From a virus: DNA of 43,811 nt. Made by a program: the position numbers and the translations under genes. Under the pieces are notes generated by a model. It was not told the DNA's origin and did no database searches. It saw nothing but the letters and a program-made list of their open reading frames with translations. Positions 38,305-43,811 of this stretch are shown piece after piece. Position 1 is the stretch's first letter, and each line of letters starts with the position of its first letter. The DNA lies in IMG/VR virus record IMGVR_UViG_3300020215_000880, positions 1 through 43,811 of that record; one strand, 5' to 3'.

Positions 38305-38465
38305 TTCGGTTCCCCCTCTTTGCTGGAATGGGCGTTCTTAAACCTATGCCCTTTACGTTCATCGTGCCAAAGCCAGAGTCTGTGACAACGACATTGTTTT
38401 TGAAGTAAACCTTTCTTCGTTCGTCTCTCGGCTTCATAATGCCATTGAATGTAGCCTTTGGGCAT
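38301..38465 (-). CDS. Cys/His microprotein, duplication copy A
   Basis: 54 aa (MPKGYIQWHYEAERRTKKG...CRCHRLWLWHDERKGH) ending AHSSKEGEPK. The end shares AHSSKEGE with the 39129 gene through an identical 23-nt DNA segment. TGATG coupling to the Lar-like gene. Possibly zinc binding. Confidence 0.6.
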   Translation of the reverse strand: MPKGYIQWHYEAERRTKKGLLQKQCRCHRLWLWHDERKGHRFKNAHSSKEGEPK

Positions 38466-38785
38466 CACGCCTTCCCCTTTGCGTTAAGCGCTTCTTTGAG
38501 TCTCTTAAATGTGTGTCGAATCATAGTGTGGTCAGGAACAACATTTTCTTTTTCTCTGATGTACTTCTCAATTGCGTCTCGTAGCGCCTCGTTCTCGCGC
38601 CAACAGTAGGCGTTTTGCCACGCCTCATAATGAAACCGTAGAGGAATTAGACAGCCAACCGGCTCTTGCCTTCCAGAAACAGGTTGGCATTGATGCTGGT
38701 AAATGTTCACATCCATGCGAGGCTCTCGTTTTGGCAGTTTTCCACAAAACGGACAGGGTTTTAACTTCTCTTGTTCCGCGCTCAT
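38465..38785 (-). CDS. Lar-like restriction alleviation protein, copy A
   Basis: 106 aa beginning MSAEQEKLKPCPFCGK. The CPFCG knuckle, a second Cys pair-like region and the trailing EAWQNAYCWRENEAL match the Lar/zinc-ribbon family of phage anti-restriction proteins (E. coli Rac Lar modulates type I restriction). C-terminus KEALNAKGKA is shared with copy B at 39290. ATGA and TGATG couplings. Confidence 0.7.
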   Translation of the reverse strand: MSAEQEKLKPCPFCGKLPKREPRMDVNIYQHQCQPVSGRQEPVGCLIPLRFHYEAWQNAYCWRENEALRDAIEKYIREKENVVPDHTMIRHTFKRLKEALNAKGKA

Positions 38786-38913
38786 GTAGGCTTCACCAGT
38801 TTTTGTTCGATGATATGAATGCGAGTTTTGGCCGCCACACCAAGCAGTCCAACGAGCAGACTTATAATGTAATGCTTCACCTCATCTCTCGCTCTCTGGT
38901 CGCTCTGGGTCAT
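38782..38913 (-). CDS. Membrane microprotein, duplication copy B
   Basis: 43 aa; the segment VKHYIISLLVGLLGV copies the start of the 38062 protein, preceded here by 11 extra residues (MTQSDQRARDE). Short, basic C-terminus. Probably a truncated or diverged duplicate. Start overlaps nothing; the stop overlaps the Lar copy A start. Confidence 0.55.
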   Translation of the reverse strand: MTQSDQRARDEVKHYIISLLVGLLGVAAKTRIHIIEQKLVKPT

Positions 38914-38917
38914 GGGG

Positions 38918-39136
38918 TTATTTCCTAAACGCTTGCCCAGACCATGCCAGATGCTTGATTCTTTTAAGTCCAGAGCGCGACCATCTTTTTATGATGGCCG
39001 CATTGACCTTTGCCCAATCGGTAGTGTCACTCGACTTCAATGCGAGCGCATAAGTCTGTGCTATGTCTTTCTGTCTCATCGACTTATTGCCAATTTCATC
39101 TAAAAGCGTCTGCGTGCATAGAATCAACTCAAACAC
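38918..39136 (-). CDS. Hypothetical protein (72 aa)
   Basis: 72 aa from GTG at 39136 with AGGGGGAG upstream; overlaps the preceding gene by 8 bp. Helical, basic (MFELILCTQTLLDEIGNK...). The longer frame from 39178 is unlikely. No family. Confidence 0.5.
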   Translation of the reverse strand: MFELILCTQTLLDEIGNKSMRQKDIAQTYALALKSSDTTDWAKVNAAIIKRWSRSGLKRIKHLAWSGQAFRK

Positions 39137-39293
39137 TCTTCTCCCCCTCTTTGCTGGAATGGGCCTTCTTTGGATCATACGCCATACAATTGCACTTATC
39201 TGGGGCTGGCTCCTTAAATCCCTTCTGACAGTAATATTTCCCAGCCGTATGAGACGCTTTAGTGTGGCCGCATTTACATAACTGTGTTTTCAC
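39129..39293 (-). CDS. Zinc microprotein, duplication copy B
   Basis: 54 aa, GTG start overlapping the Lar copy B stop (GTGA). Pattern C-x-CGH...H...C...C-x-C-x-AYDP is a zinc motif seen in small phage proteins. Ends AHSSKEGEKSV, shared with copy A. Confidence 0.65.
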   Translation of the reverse strand: MKTQLCKCGHTKASHTAGKYYCQKGFKEPAPDKCNCMAYDPKKAHSSKEGEKSV

Positions 39294-39589
39294 CACTTCC
39301 CCTTTGCGTTAAGCGCTTCTTTGGCAATGGCGATGACGTTCCTACAGGCATCGGCAGCGTTTGGACTGCCAGCGGCCGATATACAACGATTCAAGGCTTG
39401 GGTCAGTGCCTCGATCTCGCGCCAACAGTAGGCTGAATTCCAATTCTCACTTGACATTCGTTGAAACTGCCCGGCTGGACAAGCATGTTGAATCTCCTTG
39501 TCTCTTTTGGGACTAGTAACTTGAAAATACGATAGTTGGTCGTCTCCACAAAACGGACACGGCCTTAACTTCTCTTGTCCCGCGCTCAT
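39290..39589 (-). CDS. Lar-like restriction alleviation protein, copy B
   Basis: 99 aa from MSAGQEKLRPCPFCGDD. Like copy A it has the CPFCG knuckle, a NWNSAYCWRE-x-EAL block and a KEALNAKGK ending; about a third of residues are identical between copies, concentrated at both ends. An upstream in-frame start at 39631 overlaps the previous gene and is less likely. Predicted anti-restriction or other zinc-ribbon function. Confidence 0.7.
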   Translation of the reverse strand: MSAGQEKLRPCPFCGDDQLSYFQVTSPKRDKEIQHACPAGQFQRMSSENWNSAYCWREIEALTQALNRCISAAGSPNAADACRNVIAIAKEALNAKGKW

Positions 39590-39593
39590 GGTT

Positions 39594-39989
39594 TTAAGCC
39601 CTGCATGCCTCACCGTGATGGTGGCATCCACGCTTGCAATTTTCTTCAGGAACGCCTCTTTCTTTGCAATTGCATTCTGCCTTCTCCCCCTTCCCTAGAT
39701 CCCCTTGCGGGCCTGCGTGAAGCAGCTGAGAGGCATGTTCCATGCACAAGAAAGCGCTTCCACCACAACCGCAAATTACTGGATATCCTTCCTCTGATAA
39801 AACAAAACCGAATTGATTCCTTCGCAATAGTTCCTGGTTCTGTTCGTCCTGTCTTACAACCACTTTATAGTCACCAAGGATGAGGAGCATAAATCGGGTG
39901 AACATTGACTGCCTGGGAAGCCAGGGTTGCAGCCTGCTCTCAAGTTCCGCCCTATATTTTGAATGGTCTACCCAGCTAAACTTGCTCAT
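39594..39989 (-). CDS. Cys/His-rich hypothetical protein (131 aa)
   Basis: 131 aa. The first half has a hydrophobic stretch (MFTRFMLLILGDYKVVV); the second is zinc-like (VICGCGGSAFLC, CNCKERG...CKRGCHHHGEAC). It overlaps the RyR-domain gene by 14 bp. No family recognised. Confidence 0.55.
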   Translation of the reverse strand: MSKFSWVDHSKYRAELESRLQPWLPRQSMFTRFMLLILGDYKVVVRQDEQNQELLRRNQFGFVLSEEGYPVICGCGGSAFLCMEHASQLLHAGPQGDLGKGEKAECNCKERGVPEENCKRGCHHHGEACRA

Positions 39990-40527
39990 GTTTCACATCA
40001 GACTTATGGAGGAGCTGAGAGGCGGAGGAAATTGTTCGACAGTAATCACACTGTGCATGATAAATTGACGGGGGTTCGCCGTGGTAATACTTGGCAAAAG
40101 ATACGAGTTCTTCAATCACCTTCCGCTGCTCGGCGAGTCCGTTTGAATAGCTCTCGATGACGTTCTTAGCGTTCGCGTATTTCTGACGTTCTTGATCTAA
40201 GTTTTCCTCCAACTCTTCAATCTTCGCCTTCTGCTCGGCGAGGAGCTTCCAATAAGGCGCAACCTCTTTTCGATCCGATTCTTTCTCTCGCTCACTTAAT
40301 TGCTCGTATGGCGTCTCGGCTTGACGGTTCCATCGTGCGATGTTTTCCGACGTCCAATTCGCTACGGCGTGCTTGTGCCAGCGCGACCACCTTTCGTGTT
40401 CGAGGGCGGCCAACTCTTCCATAAGATTATCCGTCACTGGTGGAATACAGTCATGCGAATTGAGCCTTTCTCTGTCGCCAAAAGGCTTATCACACATCGC
40501 GCAAATCAGAGGTGTTCTGTCCGTCAT
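39976..40527 (-). CDS. RyR-domain-like protein with C2H2 finger
   Basis: 183 aa. N-terminal CAMCDKPFGDRERLNSHDC is a C2H2-like finger. Residues 36-95 (EELAALEHERWSRWHKHAV...PYEQLSEREKESDR) match the RyR motif found in many phage proteins, whose role in phages is unknown. Then a coiled coil (AKIEELEENLDQERQKYANAK) and a last Cys pair (CDYC). Confidence 0.7.
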   Translation of the reverse strand: MTDRTPLICAMCDKPFGDRERLNSHDCIPPVTDNLMEELAALEHERWSRWHKHAVANWTSENIARWNRQAETPYEQLSEREKESDRKEVAPYWKLLAEQKAKIEELEENLDQERQKYANAKNVIESYSNGLAEQRKVIEELVSFAKYYHGEPPSIYHAQCDYCRTISSASQLLHKSDVKHEQV

Positions 40528-40745
40528 GGGCGGGGGTCCTTTTGAGGTTTATGTTCGATAACAATGTCTGTAGGATGACAACACCAACCGCTGTCCAACT
40601 TAATCTGTGGAATTTCCGGATAAATTTTTACAATCGTCCCATACAGATATCCGCCAGATAAGGAACCGTTTCCTCCGATCCTAACTTTAATCCAGTCGCC
40701 AACACTCACCCGTTCAACGTCGAGATACTGTTCGTTCTCCGTCAT
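40524..40745 (-). CDS. Hypothetical small beta-barrel protein (73 aa)
   Basis: 73 aa from MTENEQYLDVERV, ATGA coupled to the previous gene. Pattern VGDWIKVRIGGNGS...YGTIVKIYPEIPQIKLDSGWCC suggests an SH3/KOW-like barrel. Function unknown. Confidence 0.55.
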   Translation of the reverse strand: MTENEQYLDVERVSVGDWIKVRIGGNGSLSGGYLYGTIVKIYPEIPQIKLDSGWCCHPTDIVIEHKPQKDPRP

Positions 40746-40933
40746 CGTTGCTCTCCTTTCCCAAAACGTAAAAAGCATTTCTTGGAACAAAACATTTCAT
40801 CCAAAATCGTGATCCATCCATCTGGTAAAGACGGATAAAAGACGTGTGGCGCAAAAATGCTGACATTCGCGAATTGCTCTAACTCCTTGCTACATTGTTC
40901 GCAGTAGAAGGTATATGTGCAACGAAGGCTCAT
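40742..40933 (-). CDS. Zinc-ribbon protein (63 aa)
   Basis: 63 aa with C-x2-C (FYCEQCSKEL) and a second C-x3-C (MFCSKKCFLRFG), a zinc ribbon resembling small phage MYM-like fingers. ATGA coupled to the one-helix microprotein upstream. Confidence 0.6.
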   Translation of the reverse strand: MSLRCTYTFYCEQCSKELEQFANVSIFAPHVFYPSLPDGWITILDEMFCSKKCFLRFGKGEQR

Positions 40934-41028
40934 TGCTCTCCTTTGCTCCGTCGAATGACAAAAACGACACCGAAGAACAAAAGCGTGGGAACCATCGCAG
41001 CCGAAACCCAGAGGAGGAATTCAAGCAT
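40930..41028 (-). CDS. One-helix membrane microprotein (32 aa)
   Basis: 32 aa (MLEFLLWVSAAMVPTLLFFG...RRSKGEQ), almost wholly one transmembrane helix with a basic cytoplasmic end. It starts inside the rusA stop region and overlaps the next gene as ATGA. GAGGAGG-like sequence lies just inside. Function unknown. Confidence 0.55.
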   Translation of the reverse strand: MLEFLLWVSAAMVPTLLFFGVVFVIRRSKGEQ

Positions 41029-41392
41029 CGTGTGTCCAGAATCTGATCCGCACTTCCGTCCGCTGCGGTTCCACGCGGGGGAACTTCGCCGAATTGCCAA
41101 ACGAGTAGATCTGCTGATCGTCTTCCCACACTACTCTGTTTAAAGCGTCCTCAACGAGTTTTATGAGGTTGGACAGGTCGGCCCCGCCATGACATCCAAA
41201 AAACTGGCAACTCGCTTCCACGGGCAAGCCGGTGCGTTTCCAGCCCTGTTCCATCATCGCAGCCATCGCGAGCGAAGCGATTTCTCGTTTCTTCTGGCGT
41301 TGTTCTTTCGGTTCGAGCAGGCGGCCGCGCCAGAGATTGACTCGTTTCCACGTGACCGGCTTCCCGGGAATCGTGAAGAACAGTTCCTTCAC
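41021..41392 (-). CDS. rusA: RusA-family Holliday junction resolvase
   Basis: 123 aa from a GTG that forms GTGA with the upstream stop (a GTG at 41422 is the alternative). KELFFTIPGKPVTWKR starts the RusA fold; acidic residues D72 (ADLSNLIK), D82 (VEDALN) and D91/D92 (WEDDQQI) are the metal-binding set, with K78. RusA resolves four-way junctions by symmetric cleavage. Expected role: resolving recombination intermediates before packaging. Confidence 0.85.
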   Translation of the reverse strand: MKELFFTIPGKPVTWKRVNLWRGRLLEPKEQRQKKREIASLAMAAMMEQGWKRTGLPVEASCQFFGCHGGADLSNLIKLVEDALNRVVWEDDQQIYSFGNSAKFPRVEPQRTEVRIRFWTHDA

Positions 41393-41622
41393 TTCGGAAT
41401 TATCCCATGGTCCCGGTCCCACGCCTCGCGCGCCTCATCCAGTGGCAAACAGGCGGTTCCACGCTGACACACAATGCACATGGCGATCACCAGGTTGTCG
41501 CCGCGGCAGCCGGCCTGGGTAATCATCACCGTTCGGCGCCCGCATCGAGAGCGGCAGGGAGCCAGACTGGCCTCCACCTCTTTCAAACTCACGTGGCCCG
41601 CCACGCTATTGGACACGCACAT
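41389..41622 (-). CDS. Zinc-ribbon protein, Lar-like
   Basis: 77 aa with Cys pairs CRSRC and CIVC and a trailing LDEAREAWDRDHG, loosely like Lar-type ribbons. Overlaps neighbours by 4 and 17 bp. Function uncertain. Confidence 0.5.
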   Translation of the reverse strand: MCVSNSVAGHVSLKEVEASLAPCRSRCGRRTVMITQAGCRGDNLVIAMCIVCQRGTACLPLDEAREAWDRDHGIIPK

Positions 41623-41815
41623 ACGGGAACCCCTCTAAGGGAACGTCAGAGAGCCGGGGATCGTGTGGGAAGAACTGCCTTTCGGCGCATTCACACGCTT
41701 TAATGTCGCCCTCCGCACAAATAAATTCCCGAACGCCTTTCTCAAAACACGCCGTAACATTGCTCGCGACCAGAACCGTAAACGCATGGCGATGGCGAAA
41801 CGAGGTGGCGTCCAT
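41606..41815 (-). CDS. Hypothetical protein (69 aa)
   Basis: 69 aa (MDATSFRHRHAFTVLVASN...), TAATG coupled. Contains scattered Cys (CAEGDIKACECAE). No family. Confidence 0.55.
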   Translation of the reverse strand: MDATSFRHRHAFTVLVASNVTACFEKGVREFICAEGDIKACECAERQFFPHDPRLSDVPLEGFPYVRVQ

Positions 41816-42063
41816 TAGAACACGGATTTGAGTCCGACGCCGAAGTCCCGTGGCTTGAGTCCGTCGGGCATCCGTTCGGCCGTCTGCTGCTGTTCTTCGG
41901 CTTCTGCGTGCTCGATAAACCCGCGGGCCCGCTGAACCAGCTCATTCCAGTAGTACGGCCCGCCGGGTTGTGCGCGGAACTGCCGGACGAGCTTATCTTC
42001 TTCGCCCTGCAGCCAGATAATTCGTTCCGCCATCTGTTTCGTCATTTGTGCGTCGTTCTGCAT
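41815..42063 (-). CDS. Hypothetical helical protein (82 aa)
   Basis: 82 aa from MQNDAQMTKQMAER, chosen because GGAGG lies six bases upstream, although this gives a 71-bp overlap with the previous gene. Helical, Gln/Glu-rich. No family. Confidence 0.55.
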   Translation of the reverse strand: MQNDAQMTKQMAERIIWLQGEEDKLVRQFRAQPGGPYYWNELVQRARGFIEHAEAEEQQQTAERMPDGLKPRDFGVGLKSVF

Positions 42064-42376
42064 CTTGCGCCTCCTTGAACCTCTTTTCCCACGGTTTTTC
42101 CGTCCCGCAACGGAGACAGAACTTGTCGCCATCAATCGTCACCACCACGTCACCCTTCACCAGGTCAATCTCCGCCGAGCAATACAGACACAGTTCAAGC
42201 TCTTGCGTATGCCCGCTGCATTCGTGCCGGCGGAAACAGCTGTAACAGAATTCCTGCTCGCAGTACTCGCAGCTTTGCGTCGGCTGAACGATGCTGCCGG
42301 TATCCTCGTCCCGCCACGAATCGTCGATCAGCCAGTCCCGGCCGCACAACCCGCATTCGGTAGCGAAGGGATGCAT
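41993..42376 (-). CDS. Multi-zinc-ribbon protein (127 aa)
   Basis: 127 aa with at least five Cys pairs (CGLC, CEYC, CYSC, CLYC, CLRC) and His, so probably two or three zinc sites, one with a cross-brace look. TGATG coupled to the previous gene. Possibly a nucleic-acid or protein adaptor. Confidence 0.6.
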   Translation of the reverse strand: MHPFATECGLCGRDWLIDDSWRDEDTGSIVQPTQSCEYCEQEFCYSCFRRHECSGHTQELELCLYCSAEIDLVKGDVVVTIDGDKFCLRCGTEKPWEKRFKEAQDAERRTNDETDGGTNYLAAGRRR

Positions 42377-42585
42377 CACGAACTCCGAAACGCCTCGTAC
42401 GACAGCGCCTTCATGAGCATGATCGTCTGCTTGGCGTCCCGCAAGAACCGGTCAATCGCCACGCGCTTTTGCTCGTCGGACAGATTCTCATCGAACGCCG
42501 TCCGCGTGATCTTGTCCGTCAAGGTGCTGACGACCGTGGACTCTTCGATGAGCTTTTTAAGTTGCGATTCTCTTGAGTGAGACAT
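42376..42585 (-). CDS. Hypothetical helical protein (69 aa)
   Basis: 69 aa (MSHSRESQLKKLIEES...) with GGAGAA upstream. All-helical charged sequence. No family. Confidence 0.55.
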   Translation of the reverse strand: MSHSRESQLKKLIEESTVVSTLTDKITRTAFDENLSDEQKRVAIDRFLRDAKQTIMLMKALSYEAFRSS

Positions 42586-42603
42586 TCCGAGTTCTCCGTC
42601 TAC

Positions 42604-43014
42604 CTAGTCAGACTCCGACTTTGACTGAGAGACGCCAACGATGTTTCGGAGGCGCCCTCGCTTTGCCTCACCACCGGAGTATTCCCATACGATCTCGTTT
42701 TTTCGTTTGAACACAGCCCAGTCGAAACTATGTGTGGCTCTGCGGCATACGGACGAGACGAGTTCACCCGATTCGGTATGCAGAAAGTTTCTCCTCTGCA
42801 GCTCGTTGGCAATTCTCCGGTTGTGGCGTGCTTGCAACTCGTCATCTTCGGGTATGTGATGCGTGTCTTTGATCGTCTTCAGCTTAAACAGCTCTTGAAT
42901 GTTCCAATTCGCCAAACAGTGACCTCGTTTTTCCTCGACGGCATGTAATCTTTGCACAGTCTCTTCGTCTTCAATTGCGGCGACTTGCATCGCCCTCGCT
43001 AACCAGAATTCCAT
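42604..43014 (-). CDS. Hypothetical protein (136 aa)
   Basis: 136 aa; start ATG overlaps the replication gene stop as TGATG (a GTG one codon upstream is possible). Helical N-terminal half with winged-helix-like features (ANELQRRNFLHTESGELVSSV) and a basic C-terminus. It may work with the replication protein next to it, but this is inference. Confidence 0.55.
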   Translation of the reverse strand: MEFWLARAMQVAAIEDEETVQRLHAVEEKRGHCLANWNIQELFKLKTIKDTHHIPEDDELQARHNRRIANELQRRNFLHTESGELVSSVCRRATHSFDWAVFKRKNEIVWEYSGGEAKRGRLRNIVGVSQSKSESD

Positions 43015-43811
43015 CACGGCCCCCCGCTTCTCTTGGCTAAGACCTCACGAAACTTGTCGGAATGCTTGACGATTGTTTCGAGAGTGCAATCCAGTTTCTT
43101 CGACTTAAGGTCACCGTACACGTACTCCATGCAGTCAAGCGCGGTGCCGACGTCACCGAACAGGTTGATCAGAGACTTGGCGGGCTTGGAGTTCCGCGCA
43201 AAGTGTTCTTTGTCCCACGCCGTGTCTTTTAAGTCCACTCCGTTCAAAGCCTTCCACCCCAAAACGACTTGTTGGACTTGAGTCAGCGGACGAACACTCG
43301 CACCATCGCCGTTTTGTTGGCGATTAGTATTCTGCTCCTGTTCCTGCTCCTGCTCCTGCTCCTGGGGGGAAACCTTCCCCGAAGCTTTCGGGACTCTTTG
43401 GCGAAGCTTTCGAAATGCTTTTTGAAAGCTTTCCGGTAGGTACTCATCGTTTGACCAAAAACGTTGAATAAGATGTGTTTCAGGAATTTCATGAAGATCG
43501 TTGAGAGCGCTGACCAAAACGTTGGGGTTTTCAGGGGTGTTGTACTTCCACCAAGTGGGCAGAAAAAGCACTCTTGCATGCTTATCCCAAGCCCAATTTA
43601 ACGTTTGGCAAACCTTGTCGAAAGCTTCCCGAAAGGTTTCGGGGAGCACCCCCAAATCTTCAATTGCCATGGCCGGCGAGAAGTTAAAAAGACCGATTCG
43701 ATTGCTTTGGGCCGTGACCAAGTAAACAGCTATTAGCTTCTCTTCTGAGGTCAGCTGTTGGAATTTCTCATCCTTCCAAAGACGCGGGTCAATCTTCCGG
43801 TAGCGGGCCAT
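43014..43811 (-). CDS. Replication initiator/DnaD-like replisome organiser
   Basis: 265 aa beginning at the ATG at the window edge. The N-terminal 110 residues (RYRKIDPRLWKDEKFQQLTSEEKLIAVYLVT) match phage replisome-organiser winged-helix domains. A low-complexity EQ linker (about 149-160) separates a C-terminal domain (LGWKALNG...FGDVGTALDCMEYVYGDL) with DnaD-like character. Probably loads the host helicase at the phage origin. Translation may continue from the pentapeptide gene if the genome is circular. Confidence 0.75.
   Translation of the reverse strand: MARYRKIDPRLWKDEKFQQLTSEEKLIAVYLVTAQSNRIGLFNFSPAMAIEDLGVLPETFREAFDKVCQTLNWAWDKHARVLFLPTWWKYNTPENPNVLVSALNDLHEIPETHLIQRFWSNDEYLPESFQKAFRKLRQRVPKASGKVSPQEQEQEQEQEQNTNRQQNGDGASVRPLTQVQQVVLGWKALNGVDLKDTAWDKEHFARNSKPAKSLINLFGDVGTALDCMEYVYGDLKSKKLDCTLETIVKHSDKFREVLAKRSGGP

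Noticed and set aside
40890-41129. 79-aa minus-strand ORF beside rusA
   Set aside because: It is a shadow frame of rusA and of the 32-aa membrane microprotein; the smaller gene has better coupling.
43320-43370. GA/CT-rich hexanucleotide repeat in the replication gene as a regulatory repeat
   Set aside because: It is explained by a Gln/Glu low-complexity linker in the protein.

Overview
The window looks like most or all of the genome of a temperate tailed dsDNA phage with podovirus-type architecture (P22/T7-like tail genes, no tape-measure or sheath genes seen). Base composition is about half GC, the standard genetic code applies, and genes are densely packed with start/stop overlaps (ATGA, GTGA, TAATG). 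The host is probably a diderm bacterium, since many products carry Sec-type signal peptides and the phage encodes an NlpC/P60 lysin. The host species cannot be named from the sequence. Nearly all genes are on the minus strand, so the map is most natural read from high to low coordinates.

Region by region, in the direction of transcription: 43811-33383 is an early operon of about 35 mostly tiny genes. It holds a DnaD-like replication initiator, RusA resolvase, two Lar-like proteins inside a tandem segmental duplication, a RyR-domain protein, a YopX protein, an HNH endonuclease, the small terminase and a dozen zinc-ribbon or one-helix microproteins, several of them not previously obvious as ORFs. 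An intrinsic terminator at 33.3 kb ends it. 33289-25754 holds a Sec-exported pectate-lyase-fold tailspike, the large terminase, portal, a GroES-like co-chaperonin and scaffold. 25569-18160 holds head proteins, a glycosyltransferase-methyltransferase fusion, a signal-peptide decoration protein, the major capsid protein, tail adaptor and nozzle. 18151-11993 holds a fibre-like protein and three large internal/ejection proteins, one ending in a peptidase S74 domain.

A plus-strand accessory island at 10622-11990 carries a RelE-type toxin-antitoxin pair and a secreted NPYG-repeat protein. 10494-4883 returns to the minus strand with membrane proteins, a second Sec-exported beta-helix fibre, two paralogous small proteins, the lysin, a coiled-coil membrane protein and a class III nucleotide cyclase homologue. 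A plus-strand HTH regulator at 4581 faces a consensus minus-strand promoter. That promoter drives a recombination and lysogeny module: two small proteins, a zinc microprotein, HNH, Sak4-like ATPase, SSB-like protein and tyrosine integrase. Beyond the integrase lies a truncated tRNA-Gly 3' half (putative attP) and a pentapeptide-repeat gene that runs off the left edge.

The left-edge ORF would read in frame into the replication gene at the right edge if the ends join, which suggests a circular or circularly permuted genome. The most unusual features are the Sec signal peptides on at least four genes in virion-protein positions, the phage-borne cyclase homologue, the glycosyltransferase-methyltransferase fusion embedded in the head operon, and a three-copy phage promoter family.
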